A DNA stretch of 64,000 nucleotides from Ascaris suum (Eukaryota; Nematoda; Chromadorea; Rhabditida; Ascarididae): NCBI GenBank assembly GCA_013433145.1, contig CM024169.1:6145001-6209000 (forward strand), read 5' to 3'. The translations under genes were made by a program, and so were the position numbers. Under the pieces are notes generated by a model. It made no database searches. It was not told the DNA's origin and saw nothing but the letters and a program-made list of their open reading frames with translations. Numbering within the stretch: position 1 is the stretch's first letter; each line of letters begins with the position of its first letter. This document shows positions 1 through 17,768 of this stretch, piece after piece.

Positions 1-65
1 TTGATGGCATTAGGCGTTATGTCGTTGATTTTAAATTAATGGTGCAGGCATCAAAAACAGCAGCG

Positions 66-356
66 TCAAAGAGTGCATAATAGTAGCCTCACGGACCAAA
101 ATCTCCGGCCATAACGGTGATGTGGTGAAGAAAATTCGATCATTTCTCTTATGATATATTTAGCAACATCAATATTTTTGGCATATATATCAATGCAGAG
201 TCCATCCTCAATGCGCAAAAATGAGAACTCTTTAATTGTCAAAAGCCATGTTGTCAGGAAGCGTTTCATTAGTGCTGTGGACAGACACCATCGAATACAT
301 TGCCCTAAATTTGTCAAATTCCATGAGAGATGTCTCTTATGTGACAGAAACGCCAA
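66..356 (-). CDS. Possible coding exon at left edge, unknown family
   Basis: A 96-codon open frame on the minus strand whose second half reads like a real protein segment: a hydrophobic strand followed by ...FLRIEDGLCIDIYAKN... and an amphipathic stretch. If coding, further 3' exons would lie beyond the left edge of the window. I see no convincing TTTCAG acceptor at its 5' side; a better acceptor near 495 leads into a different frame. No canonical GTAAG donor is seen at its 3' side, and a weak GT lies near 108. The length alone is expected by chance in DNA of this composition. I do not recognise a family. An ORF on the opposite strand (151-459) overlaps it. Confidence 0.2.
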   Translation of the reverse strand: MAFLSHKRHLSWNLTNLGQCIRWCLSTALMKRFLTTWLLTIKEFSFLRIEDGLCIDIYAKNIDVAKYIIREMIEFSSPHHRYGRRFWSVRLLLCTL

Positions 357-763
357 AACGTTTCATATCTGCGTCAGCAGTGAGGTGAGGATGCGCTATA
401 CGATAAATACTCCAAAAAAAAGTCGTGGTGACTCCACAGTTACCGATAACCAGGTGTAATGTAAACTGATTGCACACTACTCCTGAAGTGTTTTTACGGA
501 TGATGGTGATAGGCTTTCAGTTTTTTGCTGGGCAATATAACGAGGATTAGGTTTTGGAGATGCTGCCACTGGCTCAGCTATTTATTAACTCGGTGACAAG
601 TTTTCACCCACACTGGACCATATACCATCACTTTTTCGAAAACGCACTATAGTGGCATTCTCTTGGCCGCTCACTACAATTTTCCGAGGTTCCCTGTCTT
701 CTTCCTATAAAGGTGTGCGTACATCTCACTGCAGCTGAAGAAAGCATCCGCCACCTCAGTTAA

Positions 764-789
764 AGCCTATCATCGGCAGATGATAGGCT
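764..789. repeat. Perfect 11-bp inverted repeat with 4-nt loop
   Basis: The arms AGCCTATCATC (764-774) and GATGATAGGCT (779-789) are perfectly complementary and separated by GGCA. This is a compact hairpin-forming palindrome. No gene is recognised next to it. Confidence 0.8.
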
Positions 790-3700
790 AACTTCCTCCT
801 ATATTTATTTATGTTTTCCCAGTCCGGAATGTTGAAATAAATAACTAAATGAATAAATAATTATGCACTAATTTGCGTTTTTCGACAACAAATGAAATCG
901 TCACTTATCGCTTATAATTTCATGCGACGGTTGACTAAATGAAAATGCAAACAACTCGTTTTATCGAAGAAGCGTTGAATTTTGCACAAAAGGTTTTCTT
1001 GCACACATAAAAGCATAATGCAAGTGAGAGCGCTTCAACGCTTCACTACTTCCTAATTTTCTTACTTTTGGCATATTATTACGGAACAGAAGGGTGCGAT
1101 ATTCTCTTCGTTGCCTATTACTTTTCGGCACAAAAAACCCGAAAAATTGCAACATCGGTTATGGAAAACGGCTGCATAAGAAAATTGATGTGTGCAGCGT
1201 GTGACATGATGAAAGCGCAGAGCTACTCCTTTGCAGCAAGCACTTTATAGTGAAACATCACGAAATAAGCTGAAACGTTAATTTCTTTACTGAAAAGTTA
1301 TTTATTTCAACATGAAGGAAAGCTGCTTTATTTCTTTACTGAAAAATTCGGCATGGAAGGCACATTTCTATTAAATGAATTTAAATTCGGATTCAATTGC
1401 TTTCAATATGTTAGCGAGCACAAAAATTAAATTGTCTTGATATTGCAATGTGGCGAACAAAAAATGATAAAATTGGTCCACATAAACTTGTAAGATTAAA
1501 CTTACAGGCATATGAAAAGTCCATATAACAGATCATAAAATATCAAAAAAGAGTGGAAAAAGATGGTGTATAAGTCACTTAATAATAATAAAAATTATAT
1601 TTACCATGTGGAATTGACAAGCTAGCTCAAAGAGAGCAACATATAGATGTGTCAATGGAGCGGTTATAAAATTTTAATGCACGCAAAATTTCAAATATAT
1701 GCCATTTACAGAGTGGTCATCTGAGCGATTTTATTTCAGCGTCTACTATTGAACACTTCACGCAGTTGAACATATAACAGTGACATCAGTCGATTCCGTT
1801 AAGTGATGTCATCGCCTTGTGAAGAAATGCAGATTTGAGCGATGCAAACACGTCAAAACATTGACGAGTAAGGTAGTAGTCTCTGCTGCACTCATCATTC
1901 CGTACACCTTTCAGCGCAGAATTTTATAGCGAGGAATCATAAGGCAGCGAAAATCCCGAAATCACGCATGTTTTCTTCGTGAAATATTCATAGATTTCTG
2001 TTGCTGCACCCTTGACTACAAACAAGTCGGAGCACACCATTTAAGTAGCATTTTTATTGAGAGATAGGCGTCATAATGGTCATGCTTTATCGTTTCTATT
2101 TTCACCTGTAAACACTTCCTAAGAGATTTTGAGAAACATCTCGGAGCGTCTACAAAACCAGTGCTTCGATGCACCACGTACACATGAGAGGACCGAGGCC
2201 ACGGAAAAGGACAGTTACGTGGTTGGGGGGTGGGGGGCGACAGCACCTATGGTCTACCGTTGCTAGCTTCGAAGTTTTAGACAACTATCTGATTAAGATG
2301 CGGGTAGAATTAAAGATATTGCACTCTAAGTGGTAGAGGATGGAGGCCATTATTTCAATGGCCTCTCTTACTACCATCCTTTGCGATCATTGATAGAAAC
2401 TTGCAACTAGAATAATTCCAAATTGTTCAAAAGATCCTCAAACATAGGTGGGAGGAGAGAGGAGGAAGAGCGTAAGCATAGGCAGGAGAGTTGGAGGGAG
2501 AGGATTTCTAAAACGATGTTTTCATAAAAATTCGAATTTCTTATCTGATCGATGGGTCTACCTGTCTCTTTAGAAAACCTTTCAAGGATCAACTGACATC
2601 TTCGCAGCATTTTAATGCAGCAAATTGAATTGATCTGAACACAGAGTATTCAAATGATGCTGGGCTCATGCAGTAGATTGACATCGTGACCTTGAGGCAT
2701 TATTGGGTTTGTTTGTCGTCGCTTGCCCCAATTATCGCACCATCTGCAAAATAACCTGCGGTAACGACAAAAAGCATCAACAAACCGCAAGAATGCCATA
2801 TAGCTCTTGTAGAAACGAAACAACTGTCCTCTACGACTAAAAAACGAACCGTAAGGCCTGCGTGATATGGAATTGCAACATGCACCTACCACTTACTGTC
2901 AACTCGTGATTCATAAATAATAATGCAGTTGTAACTTTCTGTGTCTGGTGATGTGTTTGTGTATGCCGCAGATGTGTCTGTATGCGTGTGTGTCTGCATG
3001 TATGTGTGTGCTTGTATGAGTATGTGCTCGAAAGCTTGCAGTTACTCTCATAGAAAGTGTAATTCGCAGCTAAAATTCGAAAAGTAACAGCTGAATCTCA
3101 AGAAACGTCGCCTCGTTGGTACCTTCTTATGTTTTAAATGCGTGCAACAATATTCTTTGTGTGCGAAGCAGGAAACTATTGTCCATTTAACATTACATAC
3201 GTTTGCTGCAGAAGTTGATTAACCTTGCCTGATGAGGTAACAGTTTTGAGAGCAACAGCAACAAATTAGAAATAAAAACAGAAGCAAGCACGCAGATGGA
3301 ATCATCGACATCGCGACCAACCTGTAAAAGTATTCGTTATAATTTATAATCCACACTATTATTAGCATGAGCAATGATCCAACTGAAGCGTTTTTTTATT
3401 AGGAATGAAGACACAAGAGTTGCTTCATTGGTAGCCATCTCTCAAATTTTCATGGCGTTTCCATTTATCATGAAAGTCGGTACCGTTGTCGTCGCACAAA
3501 TTCACTTCTATTTTCCAATTCAAATAGTGCTCATATATTACTCCCCCTCATTTCTGGCTACTTGGTATTGTCCTTGGACGGAGTTGTCGCAGTTGTGCTT
3601 GCAGTTTCACATAAGTCAATGATGTGAGAACAATTCCTGAAAGAAGCTGGAGGAAGTTGTTGAAAAATGCAGTGGAAGGGATAATCGACAAAGTTCTTTT

Positions 3701-4624
3701 TCAGTCGGTTAGTTCAATGACGAGTTGCTCAACCATCATAAAAAGCAGTTGAAAGACACTTCATAAGAGCACAAATGAGACGTACTTCCAGGTTCGGGCT
3801 CACTTAGCCAGCCAACTTCAAAAATTGCCAAAAAGAAATAAGCGGAATAATGTCTTAGGGATTGTTTTCGGAGTCAGAGACCTTCTAGTGTGGAGGACTC
3901 CAGCAGCAAGAGAGAGATCGAGGACCCCCGAATCCTGTGCCTCTAGCGTCCCAGCAGCGACTGAGGACCAGACATATTAACACAGAGTAGTACAATGTTG
4001 GCGTCGAAGCTCGAGGGCGAGGTTAGATTGCCCTCGATTTCACTTCAGTCTAGCTCTTTTTTATGGCGTAGGTTACTTCAGCAAATTTTTTTAGTTTGGC
4101 TGGTTTCTCAGTTAAATGAAAAGATGAAACCAGTCCCTCCGCTCATTTTTTTAGTCGGAGGATGTTGGTTTCTCTGGTGAGCCAAGGGTGGCTAAAAATT
4201 TTTGAACGGTGCTCTCTTGCCACTGGATAGTCTTATAGGAGAGTAAACCAAACTTTGAACTCTTCAGCTAATTCTTGATGAAACTTTGAAGGAATTTCCC
4301 GCGTTGAATTAAAGCATTGAAGAGCGCAGTGTTTTCGTTCAGATGGATCCCTGCAACAGACAGAGTGCTTTATTTCATGAAGCGACGAGCGCACACAGTT
4401 ATCTTCCTTCATCGGCTTTTTCCACACCAACAGGGGACGCCGCGTATTGCTGTTAAAGATATAATGCTCTCTTCTTCCTCATTTCAACAGAGAGAGGCCT
4501 TGCGTGCTGAAAAGTGCAGCTTTAACATCGTTTTCTCCTTCATCCACAAAATTTGCTTCGGCTCGCTCTTTGCTTATTGCTTCAGAAACCCAACTGCGTG
4601 TTGCTTCAGATAGTTGCAAGGAGC

Positions 4625-4660
4625 TGGGGGGAAGGGGAAGGGGAGGAGGGGGAGGAGGGT
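4625..4660 (+). repeat. G-rich purine tract (G-quadruplex capable)
   Basis: A run of GGGG/GGGGG blocks separated by one or two A (for example GGGGAAGGGGAGGAGGGGG) meets the simple pattern of four G-runs with short loops. It lies outside any recognised gene. Confidence 0.7.
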
Positions 4661-6199
4661 AAGTTGACGAGATCAGCTGCAGCTAAAACAACCGTTCACG
4701 CAAGCGCACACAAACCGATGTGTCTCAGAAACATTGGCCAACTCTGTTTGACGGCCGCTGGCATTTCAATTTACTGCAACTGACGTTCGGTGCTGGCCAA
4801 ATATTCAGCATACAATCGGCGTCACGAAGTGGTTTTTCGCCCACCCATGAAGGGCTGTTTCTGCTTGTAGGAAAGCGGCCTTTTTTCTCGACTACTTCGA
4901 CATTTTTCATGAGCTTAATAGAGAGGAACAGACGTAAAGCGAGAGGAGACCGAAGAAAGGGAAGACTGTTCCACATTTTTCAACTGTGAGGAATGGCGTT
5001 CTGCAGTTGAAACATAGTTGCTTAATCACTGGCATCTTGCATCTGTATTTGTGCTTCTGTTGCTTCAGTAACTCCATTATTATTGAGGAAAGCACTGAGA
5101 TAGTGTGCTACTGCTACCATCACGTTATATCCAGCTGGACAAGTGTTCCTGTTAAAGTGCTACTGCAGCACCGTCATTACTGCCGTAAGGAAAATCAGCA
5201 GAGTGCGGATCAACTGCTTTCGTGTAGAGCAGGAAAAAGGACAATCACAGGACAGATTAAACTGCCTATGAATGCTTTGACAATCTCGAAATAGAACAAA
5301 TTGTCTATAAATGCTCTGAGGCAAAACTCGAGGCAAGGGGAGCGTATTTACTTGCAGATTCATTTGGTTGCGGAGTTCCCCACGGGTTCGAGCAGCAGAG
5401 AGTGCGCAGGCATTGAAGCAGAGTTCTGTGGTCATCAATATCGCGCAAGGGCGCTGTGGATAGTGCCGAGGTCCTACTGGGCAAGCCTTCGTCCTCTCAC
5501 GATGTCCCCATTTGCGTGCGGTTTCGTGTCAACTTGATTTAAGCGTTGAATAAAACCTTAGCTTCTTTACTATACGGCTCCACAAAGTGCCTGGTAAAGG
5601 CCTCTGGAGAAACCCAACACCCTTACACTGCTACTTCTAACACTGTGGCGTTGGGCTGATGAAGCGGTACCGCTAAAACTGTTACTCTAATAATCGCCGA
5701 CGTTGCCATTCTCGCCGCATGAAGCTAGTAGTTCCAAAAAGAAGGCAATGGCAGCATCAGTCCGCATCGTTCTGGCGTACCATAGGAACGGCCAGTCGTG
5801 ACAATGGAAAATTATAACGACTCAATTTGTTATCGAGAATCTTTTATTCCTCATGTTTTGTGTTTTGTTGGGGACCTGAGAGTTGAGCTCCAGGTTCAGT
5901 TCGGGCAAGCGCCTCTGTTTGAGTTTGAGCAAAAACAATATTTTATATTTAGGTGCTCTCAAGGCTTTCGCGCGAGCACTTTCCTGCCTCCTTTACAGAT
6001 AAAATAAGAAGTCACACCTCAAAAATGAAGTCTGCATTTTTTCGTTGCAATAGTCGGCTACACCCGATATTCCTGAATTCATAGGGTTGATTTTCTTGGT
6101 TCAGAAATAACTGACGCTTCCATCGCTACAATAAAACGATAAGTCGTTCTCAATAAGCTTCAGTGGTGTTTGAATTGCAACAAATGCAAGCATTTTAAC

Positions 6200-6406
6200 C
6201 TACCACATAATGCTAGGCAAGCAGATGTAGTTGCGACTCAAATCATATTCGCATGATTCAACCCATTGGCAGTTGTAGTTGCATGAGCTTCTGCAATCAT
6301 ATTCGCTGACGTAACAATGGAAAACACCGCCACTGATTTCGGCGCCCTCCACATTTGCTGAAAGTGATGCGAATACTACAAATGATACAATTTTCTTTTG
6401 ATGCAT
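6200..6406 (-). CDS. Small cysteine-rich, probably secreted peptide or exon
   Basis: Two readings fit. As a single ORF from ATG at 6,406 to TAG at 6,200 it encodes 68 residues: a hydrophobic leader (MHQKKIVSFVVFASLSA) and then a six-cysteine domain spaced C-x6-C-x3-C-x3-C-x5-C-x9-C, rich in Tyr, Ser and Asn. Alternatively it is an internal exon at 6,357-6,204: the acceptor CACTTTCAG lies just before 6,357, and a donor G|GTAGGT follows 6,204, giving phase 1 in and phase 2 out. Either way the cysteine domain is kept in the same frame. Small secreted Cys-rich peptides are common in nematodes (antimicrobial or excretory-secretory roles), but the spacing does not match the CS-alpha-beta (ASABF) or ShK patterns I know. 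No partner exon was identified. Function unknown. Confidence 0.45.
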   Translation of the reverse strand: MHQKKIVSFVVFASLSANVEGAEISGGVFHCYVSEYDCRSSCNYNCQWVESCEYDLSRNYICLPSIMW

Positions 6407-9400
6407 TCTTAAAGAACAGGCACCGTCGCCATTGTTCGAAAAGCCTCGACAATTCCGAGTATATTGGAAGAATAAGAAAATGACAGATGGGGAAACGAAC
6501 AGAAGATGAATGTGCATTACTTTGTTTGTATGGCGAGAATTGAGACCAAATGCATTTCGATGAGAATTAAAAGGGTTGATCAGTTGGGTTCATGAATTTG
6601 CCTGGTTGGTTGCAGCCCTCTCGATTGCTGATCCACTAGCATACTAGAAGGAATGACAAGCGATAAATCCTCGGTGCTCAATAGGGGTGCTTCGTTTTGT
6701 TAGCAGCCGTCTCGTCTTTATATGATTTCTTCTCCTCGCCTCGACTCTCTCATCCAAAACTGGATGGCCATCGCTATACCTCCACTGGCATCGATAGGTC
6801 ACCAACATATATAACACCTTTGGGGGTAGTCAAAGGACACTTGCATAAACCACGTTACCATTAATTGTTTTGAAAGCGTTGCGTAAATAGTGCGGCATAT
6901 TAGAGACAGGACATTCCGACATACGGAGTTAGAGAGTGCTTGTTCATGTACTCATACTAGAGAGAGGGGATGAAAGCGTTGTCATATTCGGAAAAGCTAA
7001 AGTAGGAGAGTGTATCAGCTAATGTTTTCGACAGGCGCCAAAATATTCGAGTTCTACAACGATAAGTAAACTCGCCGTTCATTTCTACAGTAATAAAAGT
7101 TTATTGTAAAGACAGGTTTTCATGCACAGTTCAAAAGATGATATTCAAGTAGGGGCGATGCGGCTCATCGACATGTCTAAGTACCAGCAAGTTGATAGTG
7201 TTCAGCGACGGTGTATTCAACTTCTCCGAAGGGGTTAAATTCCCCATTGAACTTCATATTTTTATCCCAGTGAATACTTCAGAGAACTAGGTTGAGAAAT
7301 CATAAATGACTGAATTAAATTAATGCTGTAAAGCGGGTCTCCGTAAGCTCTCGAATATTGGAATACGATTAATGACCATATATAAATCAAAACTTAACGA
7401 TCAGCAAAGGAAAATACTAGGATATTTTCAACAGACGCATTGAGAACTTAAAAGCAAAGAAAAACCTTATGGAATTTTAGGACTAATCTTGAGAAAAATG
7501 CTATTTTCTGGCATTTATGTTTTATAGTTATTGACATACACTAATTTGAAAAATCTTTACGCACGTGGTCTAATAGAAATAAATAAGCAGAAAAAGTGAA
7601 TCATTTGAGAAGTAAATAGTCGTTTGAAACGTTTCCGAGTCACACTGTTATGATGTTATGAACATTGATTTTGGAACGCCCATTCAACACATGTTTCGCA
7701 TTTAATAGTTGAAATATGAATAATAATATGTTATACCTTTATGCATGAAGAGCGCCAAAAGCGTCAGCATATTTGCAGTGAGAGCTTGCAAAACACTATC
7801 ACTAAGTGTTTCCGTTCTATCATCGATTCCGCCTCTCCGATAAAACTTTCCTACAATTAATATTCCTGCGTTCGAGCCATATATTCTCAGCATTTGAAAA
7901 AGTCTTCACTGACTTATGAAAGGGATCGTCATAAATGCTAGATATTCCTCTAAATATATCGCTAGCAAAAATCCTGCCGCAAATCGGAAATGGCAATACC
8001 TGGGGGAAACTATGAGGGCGGTAGTCATTAAGTAGAAATTTCAGTGATCACGTTTTCTCGAAGAATTTTTCGATCTCATTGAAAACGAACCATAGCAATC
8101 ATTTTTTGTACTCATAGATGAAAGATGCTCTCTAGCTATAGAATCTTTCTGATAGTTCTTTGGCCTGAAAGTGGTAAAAAACAATTCAATATCGTTTCCG
8201 AAGTTTTTAGTTAGATGCCTCTTGTTGTCAGGCATCTTGATATTCGTAGTGTATTCGTAAGAGTATTATCGATTTTTGCTTTTGTCCATCATTCCTCGAG
8301 CTGTTTATTCAGATGCTTTGTTAGTTCTAGCAAGTGTGTTCTCTCACACAAGCACTATCTGAATCAGTTTTGCTAGTGCATTGTACACAGCAGTTTGCAA
8401 AGCTTTGTCGTAGGTCAACCAAGCATATCAATGACAGCTGTGTATCGCTTTCGAGAGAGCAATGCTATACAACTTTCTGCATGCTTGCACAAGCACATTG
8501 ATGCTAGGCCATCCATAGCTCGTAAAAATATTCTGAATTGAAAAGTGACCATCTCTTTTGTTTGGATTTATGCCCTCTCCGGAAAAGAATCTCATGAATA
8601 GAAGCTTCCTGCAGGAGTGATAACCAAAGTGGAAACCCTTAACGAATATGAAGCTATTCTGAATGCGAAAACCCTTCTACAGAAGCACATCGACAGTTGC
8701 CGTTCCTAATGCCAGTTCGAGAACCTCCGACTGTCATCAACTAGTAAGCGGCATCAATGCTCTTTAACTTAAGCGCCGCAGTAATGCGTAGTGTTCTCTA
8801 AATAGCGGGCAGAGGTACCGAAAAAACTAATAAACTAGTGTTTTCTTGTTGGTTAGTTGCACCTTTCTATGCACTACAAAAATAGAAATACTAGTGCTTT
8901 AATCTGCGCAAATGTCAAAAATGCCAACAGCAGTGATCACACGAAGGGGAAATTAAAGAGAGATTCCCATTTTTTCGAGTTATCATGTTTCCGGAACGAA
9001 AATTTCACATACAACGAATGCTCCATTTATCAATCCTAGTTGAGTGACTCACGAGTGAAAAGATTCCTTTTGAATGAAGATGTAAAAAGGGAAGGAAATC
9101 TTGCGCTGCTGAATGAATTTCTCCGAAACTTCGGAAAATTTGATCTCACTTTTGAGGCCACCTGTCGCCCGGTTATAGCTCATCTCTTGAAATTCCCAAA
9201 ATTTCTAGTATTTCCTTTGCACTCCTTCCACTTGATGAGTCGGATCTGAAGACTGGGCGATCGCCCCTTCCTACACAAATCGAGAACATGAATGGAAACG
9301 AATCTTGTGGATTATCACTCAAATGAATGAATATGTGAATTAAAAATTAGAGCTTCTTTAATTACTCAAAGCCTAAGAAAAAAAATGCGGCGTCCTCGAA

Positions 9401-12400
9401 GTTATTTTCTGTTGTCTGTTCGTTTCATTCTGCTGGACTAACGGCTAAAATAATGTTATGTATTAGATGTCGATGATGAACCGAATTTTGTTGCATCTGC
9501 ATAGCAGTAACATTGATATTGCAAAGTGAAAGGATCTGACAGAGGCCTGTTCTATGCCGCTTATTCAGTGAAGTGACAATGGCAACGTTTCTTCAACAGC
9601 TCCGATTGTTCAGTGCAGAAGTTATTAGAACGACTGTCAACTGAAATGAGATGCAAGCAGAATATGTCTGTCCACAGCAACATCAAAAAGTTCGTTTAAA
9701 CAGAAAAACACTTGCTAACCAACCATATTTTTTCAGATGCATTTTTAAAGTTGTATTTGAACAAATATCGCCCAAATGACCAGCCAAAACGCTCCACATT
9801 TCAAATTTTCGTGTCAGCATCGGTAAAGCGTCTTGGCTCGCCCTTTGAGGAATGACATAGGTAATAAACATTATAACACAACTTAATTGATCAGTGTGCT
9901 ATTGTTGAGGGTGTGCGATCTATTTCAGATGAGACAACCAATTATTTGCAAAAGGTCGTCCTGTTCGCATGCGGAGTGGTCGTTACGCATGCATACGCAA
10001 TTCTGCAAATCTGCAATTTAAACTTCATGGAGGTGCCACTTTCTACATGTGCCTCTGTGCATGTATCTAATATGTGCATGTGCACAGTTTGATTGGTCAT
10101 TTTTGAAAAACATTGCATAAATTTGCGTGCATTCTGCATCTGTATGGACCTGAAAAAGCCTACCGTTTGCAAAAGATTGGGACGAGCGATAAGATCTGAG
10201 ATGTTCCATTCCTTGGGCATAGTTTTTAAAAGTAATTGATTTGCTAAGCAGAACTATGAAATTGCTTATAATGTTGGCTTCTCAGGTGCGCTCCTGCACC
10301 TGCATTGATTCATAATTACTGCCGTGAGTGCGTCTTTTTACAACTGCATGTGCGCGAGCTAGCCATTAGCAATCCGAATCACTACTGAGCCGGTCACGGC
10401 GGTCTGCTGGCGCAACTAAAGTTCCATATCTATTAGCAACTGCATCTTTGCGGCAAGTCTCTTAGCTGCTTTAGCCACTGAATATTATCGCATATGCATG
10501 ATGCGTTTTCATGGACATAACATTCCATGAGCATGCATCTGCGAACATATTTATGCTCTGTTTTGATTTCTTTATTGTGTAATGCGAAGCGTCGCCGCTG
10601 TTTAATCGATGGTCATTTCGGTGAAATGAATTTCCAACGCTTATATTTTTGTTGAAACTAGCACCTGTCATAGATTGCTGGTTTATGGCATCGAAGTTGC
10701 ATGATCTCATGAATCTAACTTAAAATAGCAAAGAAATTGAGATATTAAATATCTGATTGAAAGGATCTAATTTACGATGGACATCATCACAAAATGTTTC
10801 TTCATGGAAAAAACGTTGTGGCGGAGCTTTAAGCATGGGAATGTTATGTGTGAGGCAACGAGTGCGCATTCGTAATCGATCAAAGAAAGCGTTGCGCTAG
10901 TTTTGGCATTTCAGCGAAGCTTTCTGCCTAACTCAACAAGTGCCAACCTTCACAAACTTCATCTTTGTTATCCATCGCTCAAATTGTTTTCGTTCCTTCA
11001 TGATCTTACGCTGCAAAGAAGTTTTGAACATCATTTTTTGTTGATCAGCTGTGTGAGCTCATAATGGAACTACAAAATTACTATTATATCGCATCATCTC
11101 AGCATGAGTTGACGTGTTTCATGTGCATGTGCCACCCAGTTTTATCACGTGCAAACTTTAGTGCACTCCGACAGTTTTACATGTAAGTAAATTCTTTGGA
11201 AGTAGTAACAGGTGGGTTTATATTTTTAAAGCAATTTCCGCGAAATTATGCTGCGGTCATTGTATCTGCATGCCGTCTATCTGTTTTTCTGTCCACCGGA
11301 TAGTTTTGACGGACAGGTTACCGGAATCTGGGGGATAAAATTTAGCAGCAATAATCGATGTTCTGAACTTGGTTAAGGCTCTATAACTGAGCTGCTTACA
11401 TTTTAAGAGGCCGCAGAGCGTGGTAGGGAAACTAGCCCTGCTTCAGGATTAATTCATATTTGCTCAGTGCATTCACAGATTCCGGCATGTTGTTGATGTG
11501 GTCGACTGCAGCCTAGTATAATACATATTGTGCTATTGTTCCGGAGATGATTCGGTTTCTTTTCTGAATAAAGGGAAATAAAAAAGCGTGATAGATGGGT
11601 TAGCATGGTATACCTTCTCTGATTCCTATCTCCAGACCAATAACTTCAAAGATTTTCTGTCCCCTCCTCCCTCTCCCCCCTCCCCCGCAAAGCGGCATAA
11701 TGTGCACTTCAGAGTATTGTTACTAGCGGTGCATTCATTTGTACATCCCCCTACCAATTCTACTACAGAAGTTCTTTTATGCGTTTTTGCTAATTTGCAT
11801 TTGCAAATCAAAGCTCTCTGCATTACCGCAAGGTCGCATCCAGGCGCGCGCATTTGCACGCGCGAATGCGCTTAATCGTATGGCCGGTAATTTCAACTCC
11901 GAAAGCGTGCAACCGGGCTTATGAAATTTTGTGGGCTACTAGTGCACACCGCAGGATGATCTCCTTATCATAGGTTCGCATTGACCTTTTAACATTACAA
12001 AGAGATAAATATCAACCTGCAAGAACTTTCATTCATTTTGCACGACGGCGGAATGGTGATTTTTGTGGGTAACTTGCACCGGGAGAGGGGACCACCTAAA
12101 ACACAAACGCAACGCACAATCAGTTGTCGAATTCTCAGCCTTTTTTTTCAGTGACTTTGCTTTCACGCTAAGTATTCAGATTTGATCGGCGTTTCCGCGC
12201 CACACCACCATCAAGCGGTGAGATATACCTGATGGTGTGACTAATGAAACAAGATGTCAGGCGAGACTCCTGCAAGAGTGTATTTTGTGCCAGATGTTCT
12301 GATGGGCTTCTCCACTTGCTTTTTAGAATGAGAGATTGAAATATTTTTTCCACGTATTTTTTCACCACCTGTAGATTCTTTCTCTCCTATTAAAGTTGGT

Positions 12401-13335
12401 GCGTCCATTTGGACGGTTGCATAGAGTTTGTCTCATCTGATACATTCTATGCACCAAATTTCAAACCTGTGGCTACTATGGCTGTCAAATTTAAATCACC
12501 GAATAGGTAGAGAGATATTCGCGCATACATGAGATTTATGGTTAAGCACCTTGTATAGGTTTGAAAACGCCTATGAAAGAAGCAGGGTCCTTTCAACATC
12601 AATACTGTTTATGATCAGTGACCCGGTAGTGACACGTATTTTAATTAAAAATGCAATTTGCTTTAGGTACTGCATTTTTTATATTGTTGGCTATGGATAG
12701 TACGACGTTATGTGTACTATGGAGCGAAGAGATAGGAAAATTTTAAAAAATTGTTGACCTTAGAGGGTTAGCACCAATAAAAAAAACTCAAGATGCTTTA
12801 TCGAATTGAAAGTGAGCGTGTGGTGTTTTGATCGCAGTTTGTGGAATATCTCATACGAAAGGTCCAGCTACGTAGCGCTACCAGTTTTCTTTTGCATGTT
12901 CACATCTCTATCATCTAAAGAAGTATTGAGTTTTGCCAGCCCAGCGTCATCCTTTCCATTCGAGGCTCTATTATTTGAGGCGTACATTCAAGTGGCCAAT
13001 CGTGGCTTCCGAATAGTATATGTGATGCGCATGGAATGCGCGAATGTTTAAAGGTTTGTCAAACCCATTCAGGTTCTCGTACTTACAGTTCATGAACGTT
13101 GCTGCCCGTCGCCACAAATCACAAGGTCGTGTGAATAAGTCCCTATGGCCAAAATTGGACACTTGCTACCACAACCTTTGATCAGTTGAAAATGTCCACT
13201 TTCGCTTATAGATTTTGGCACGTCAAACAAAACTGGTGAAGATTTTCCTGCTTTTTTTTCACGTCATCTTATAAAATAAAGGCATTTATATTGGACAGAT
13301 TTGAGTGACGAAATTTAACGTAGATATCACCTTGT
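6407..13335. other. No supported gene
   Basis: AT-rich DNA with short chance ORFs on both strands. A pyrimidine tract lies at 11,661-11,687. Two adjacent frames at 8,857-9,249 are in the same phase separated by one TAG, but they have no splice or family support. Confidence 0.5.
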
Positions 13336-17197
<3,862 letters not shown>

Positions 17198-17768
17198 CTG
17201 CAAAATTTGTGGGTCATCTTCATGCGGAACTCTCTTAAATGGCCCACAGCCAGCACGGATGGTGGGAATTTTTAACACTTAATCTACTCGTCAGACCATT
17301 GTTAGAAGGGAAGTAGAATCCAAGGCTAATGAAGCGTACTTCGGAAAGATTTACGGATTGCTAACTAAAAAGGGAGATGAAATATGAAAGCGGCATGATT
17401 CAATCTAATTAAAATTCTCCATCGTTCTTTCTTAACAACACACAATTCTGATCAGCTGAGATTAAAATTTTATAGCGTGCTCAAAAGAAATATTCTCTTC
17501 ATCGGTCATGCTATCGGTTTTCGGGATCCCTTGTTTCACTTGTTATCTACGCAGCTTCCCTCATACGTGTCGTGGTAGATTCCTTTCCGATTCAAGTTAC
17601 CTTCAAAAATTTTCTATCGCCAGTGAGCACACTTTCATCTTGTTCTTGATCATCACGGACTTTCACTCACTTCAACTGCTGATAGTCCTCATTATCAGTC
17701 GCGTTTAAATTCAGTCGTGTTGAAATAGATAATGAATCCGATAAGCAAACTGCAGGGTTTAGAACTTG
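17198..17768. other. Intergenic space between divergent genes
   Basis: It separates the minus-strand gene (first seen exon ends at 17,197) from the ATG of gene B. A CTGCAG trans-splice-like acceptor lies about 12 bp before that ATG (near 17,755). It could hold promoters, but no core motif is evident. Confidence 0.3.

Larger units (their letters stand above)
1..6203. other. No confident gene; low-complexity tracts
   Basis: Apart from the weak edge exon and the hairpin above, I see no supported gene. The region holds a GT-rich stretch (about 2,940-3,030), G-rich tracts at 2,221-2,238 and 4,625-4,660, and a 9-bp inverted repeat at 2,343-2,365 (GAGGCCATT / AATGGCCTC). Open frames here reach about 100 codons but lack splice or family support. 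Confidence 0.5.

Noticed and set aside
8857..9249. Two in-phase ORFs separated by one TAG, considered as readthrough or a pseudogene
   Set aside because: No domain, splice or codon support; the combined length is plausible by chance.
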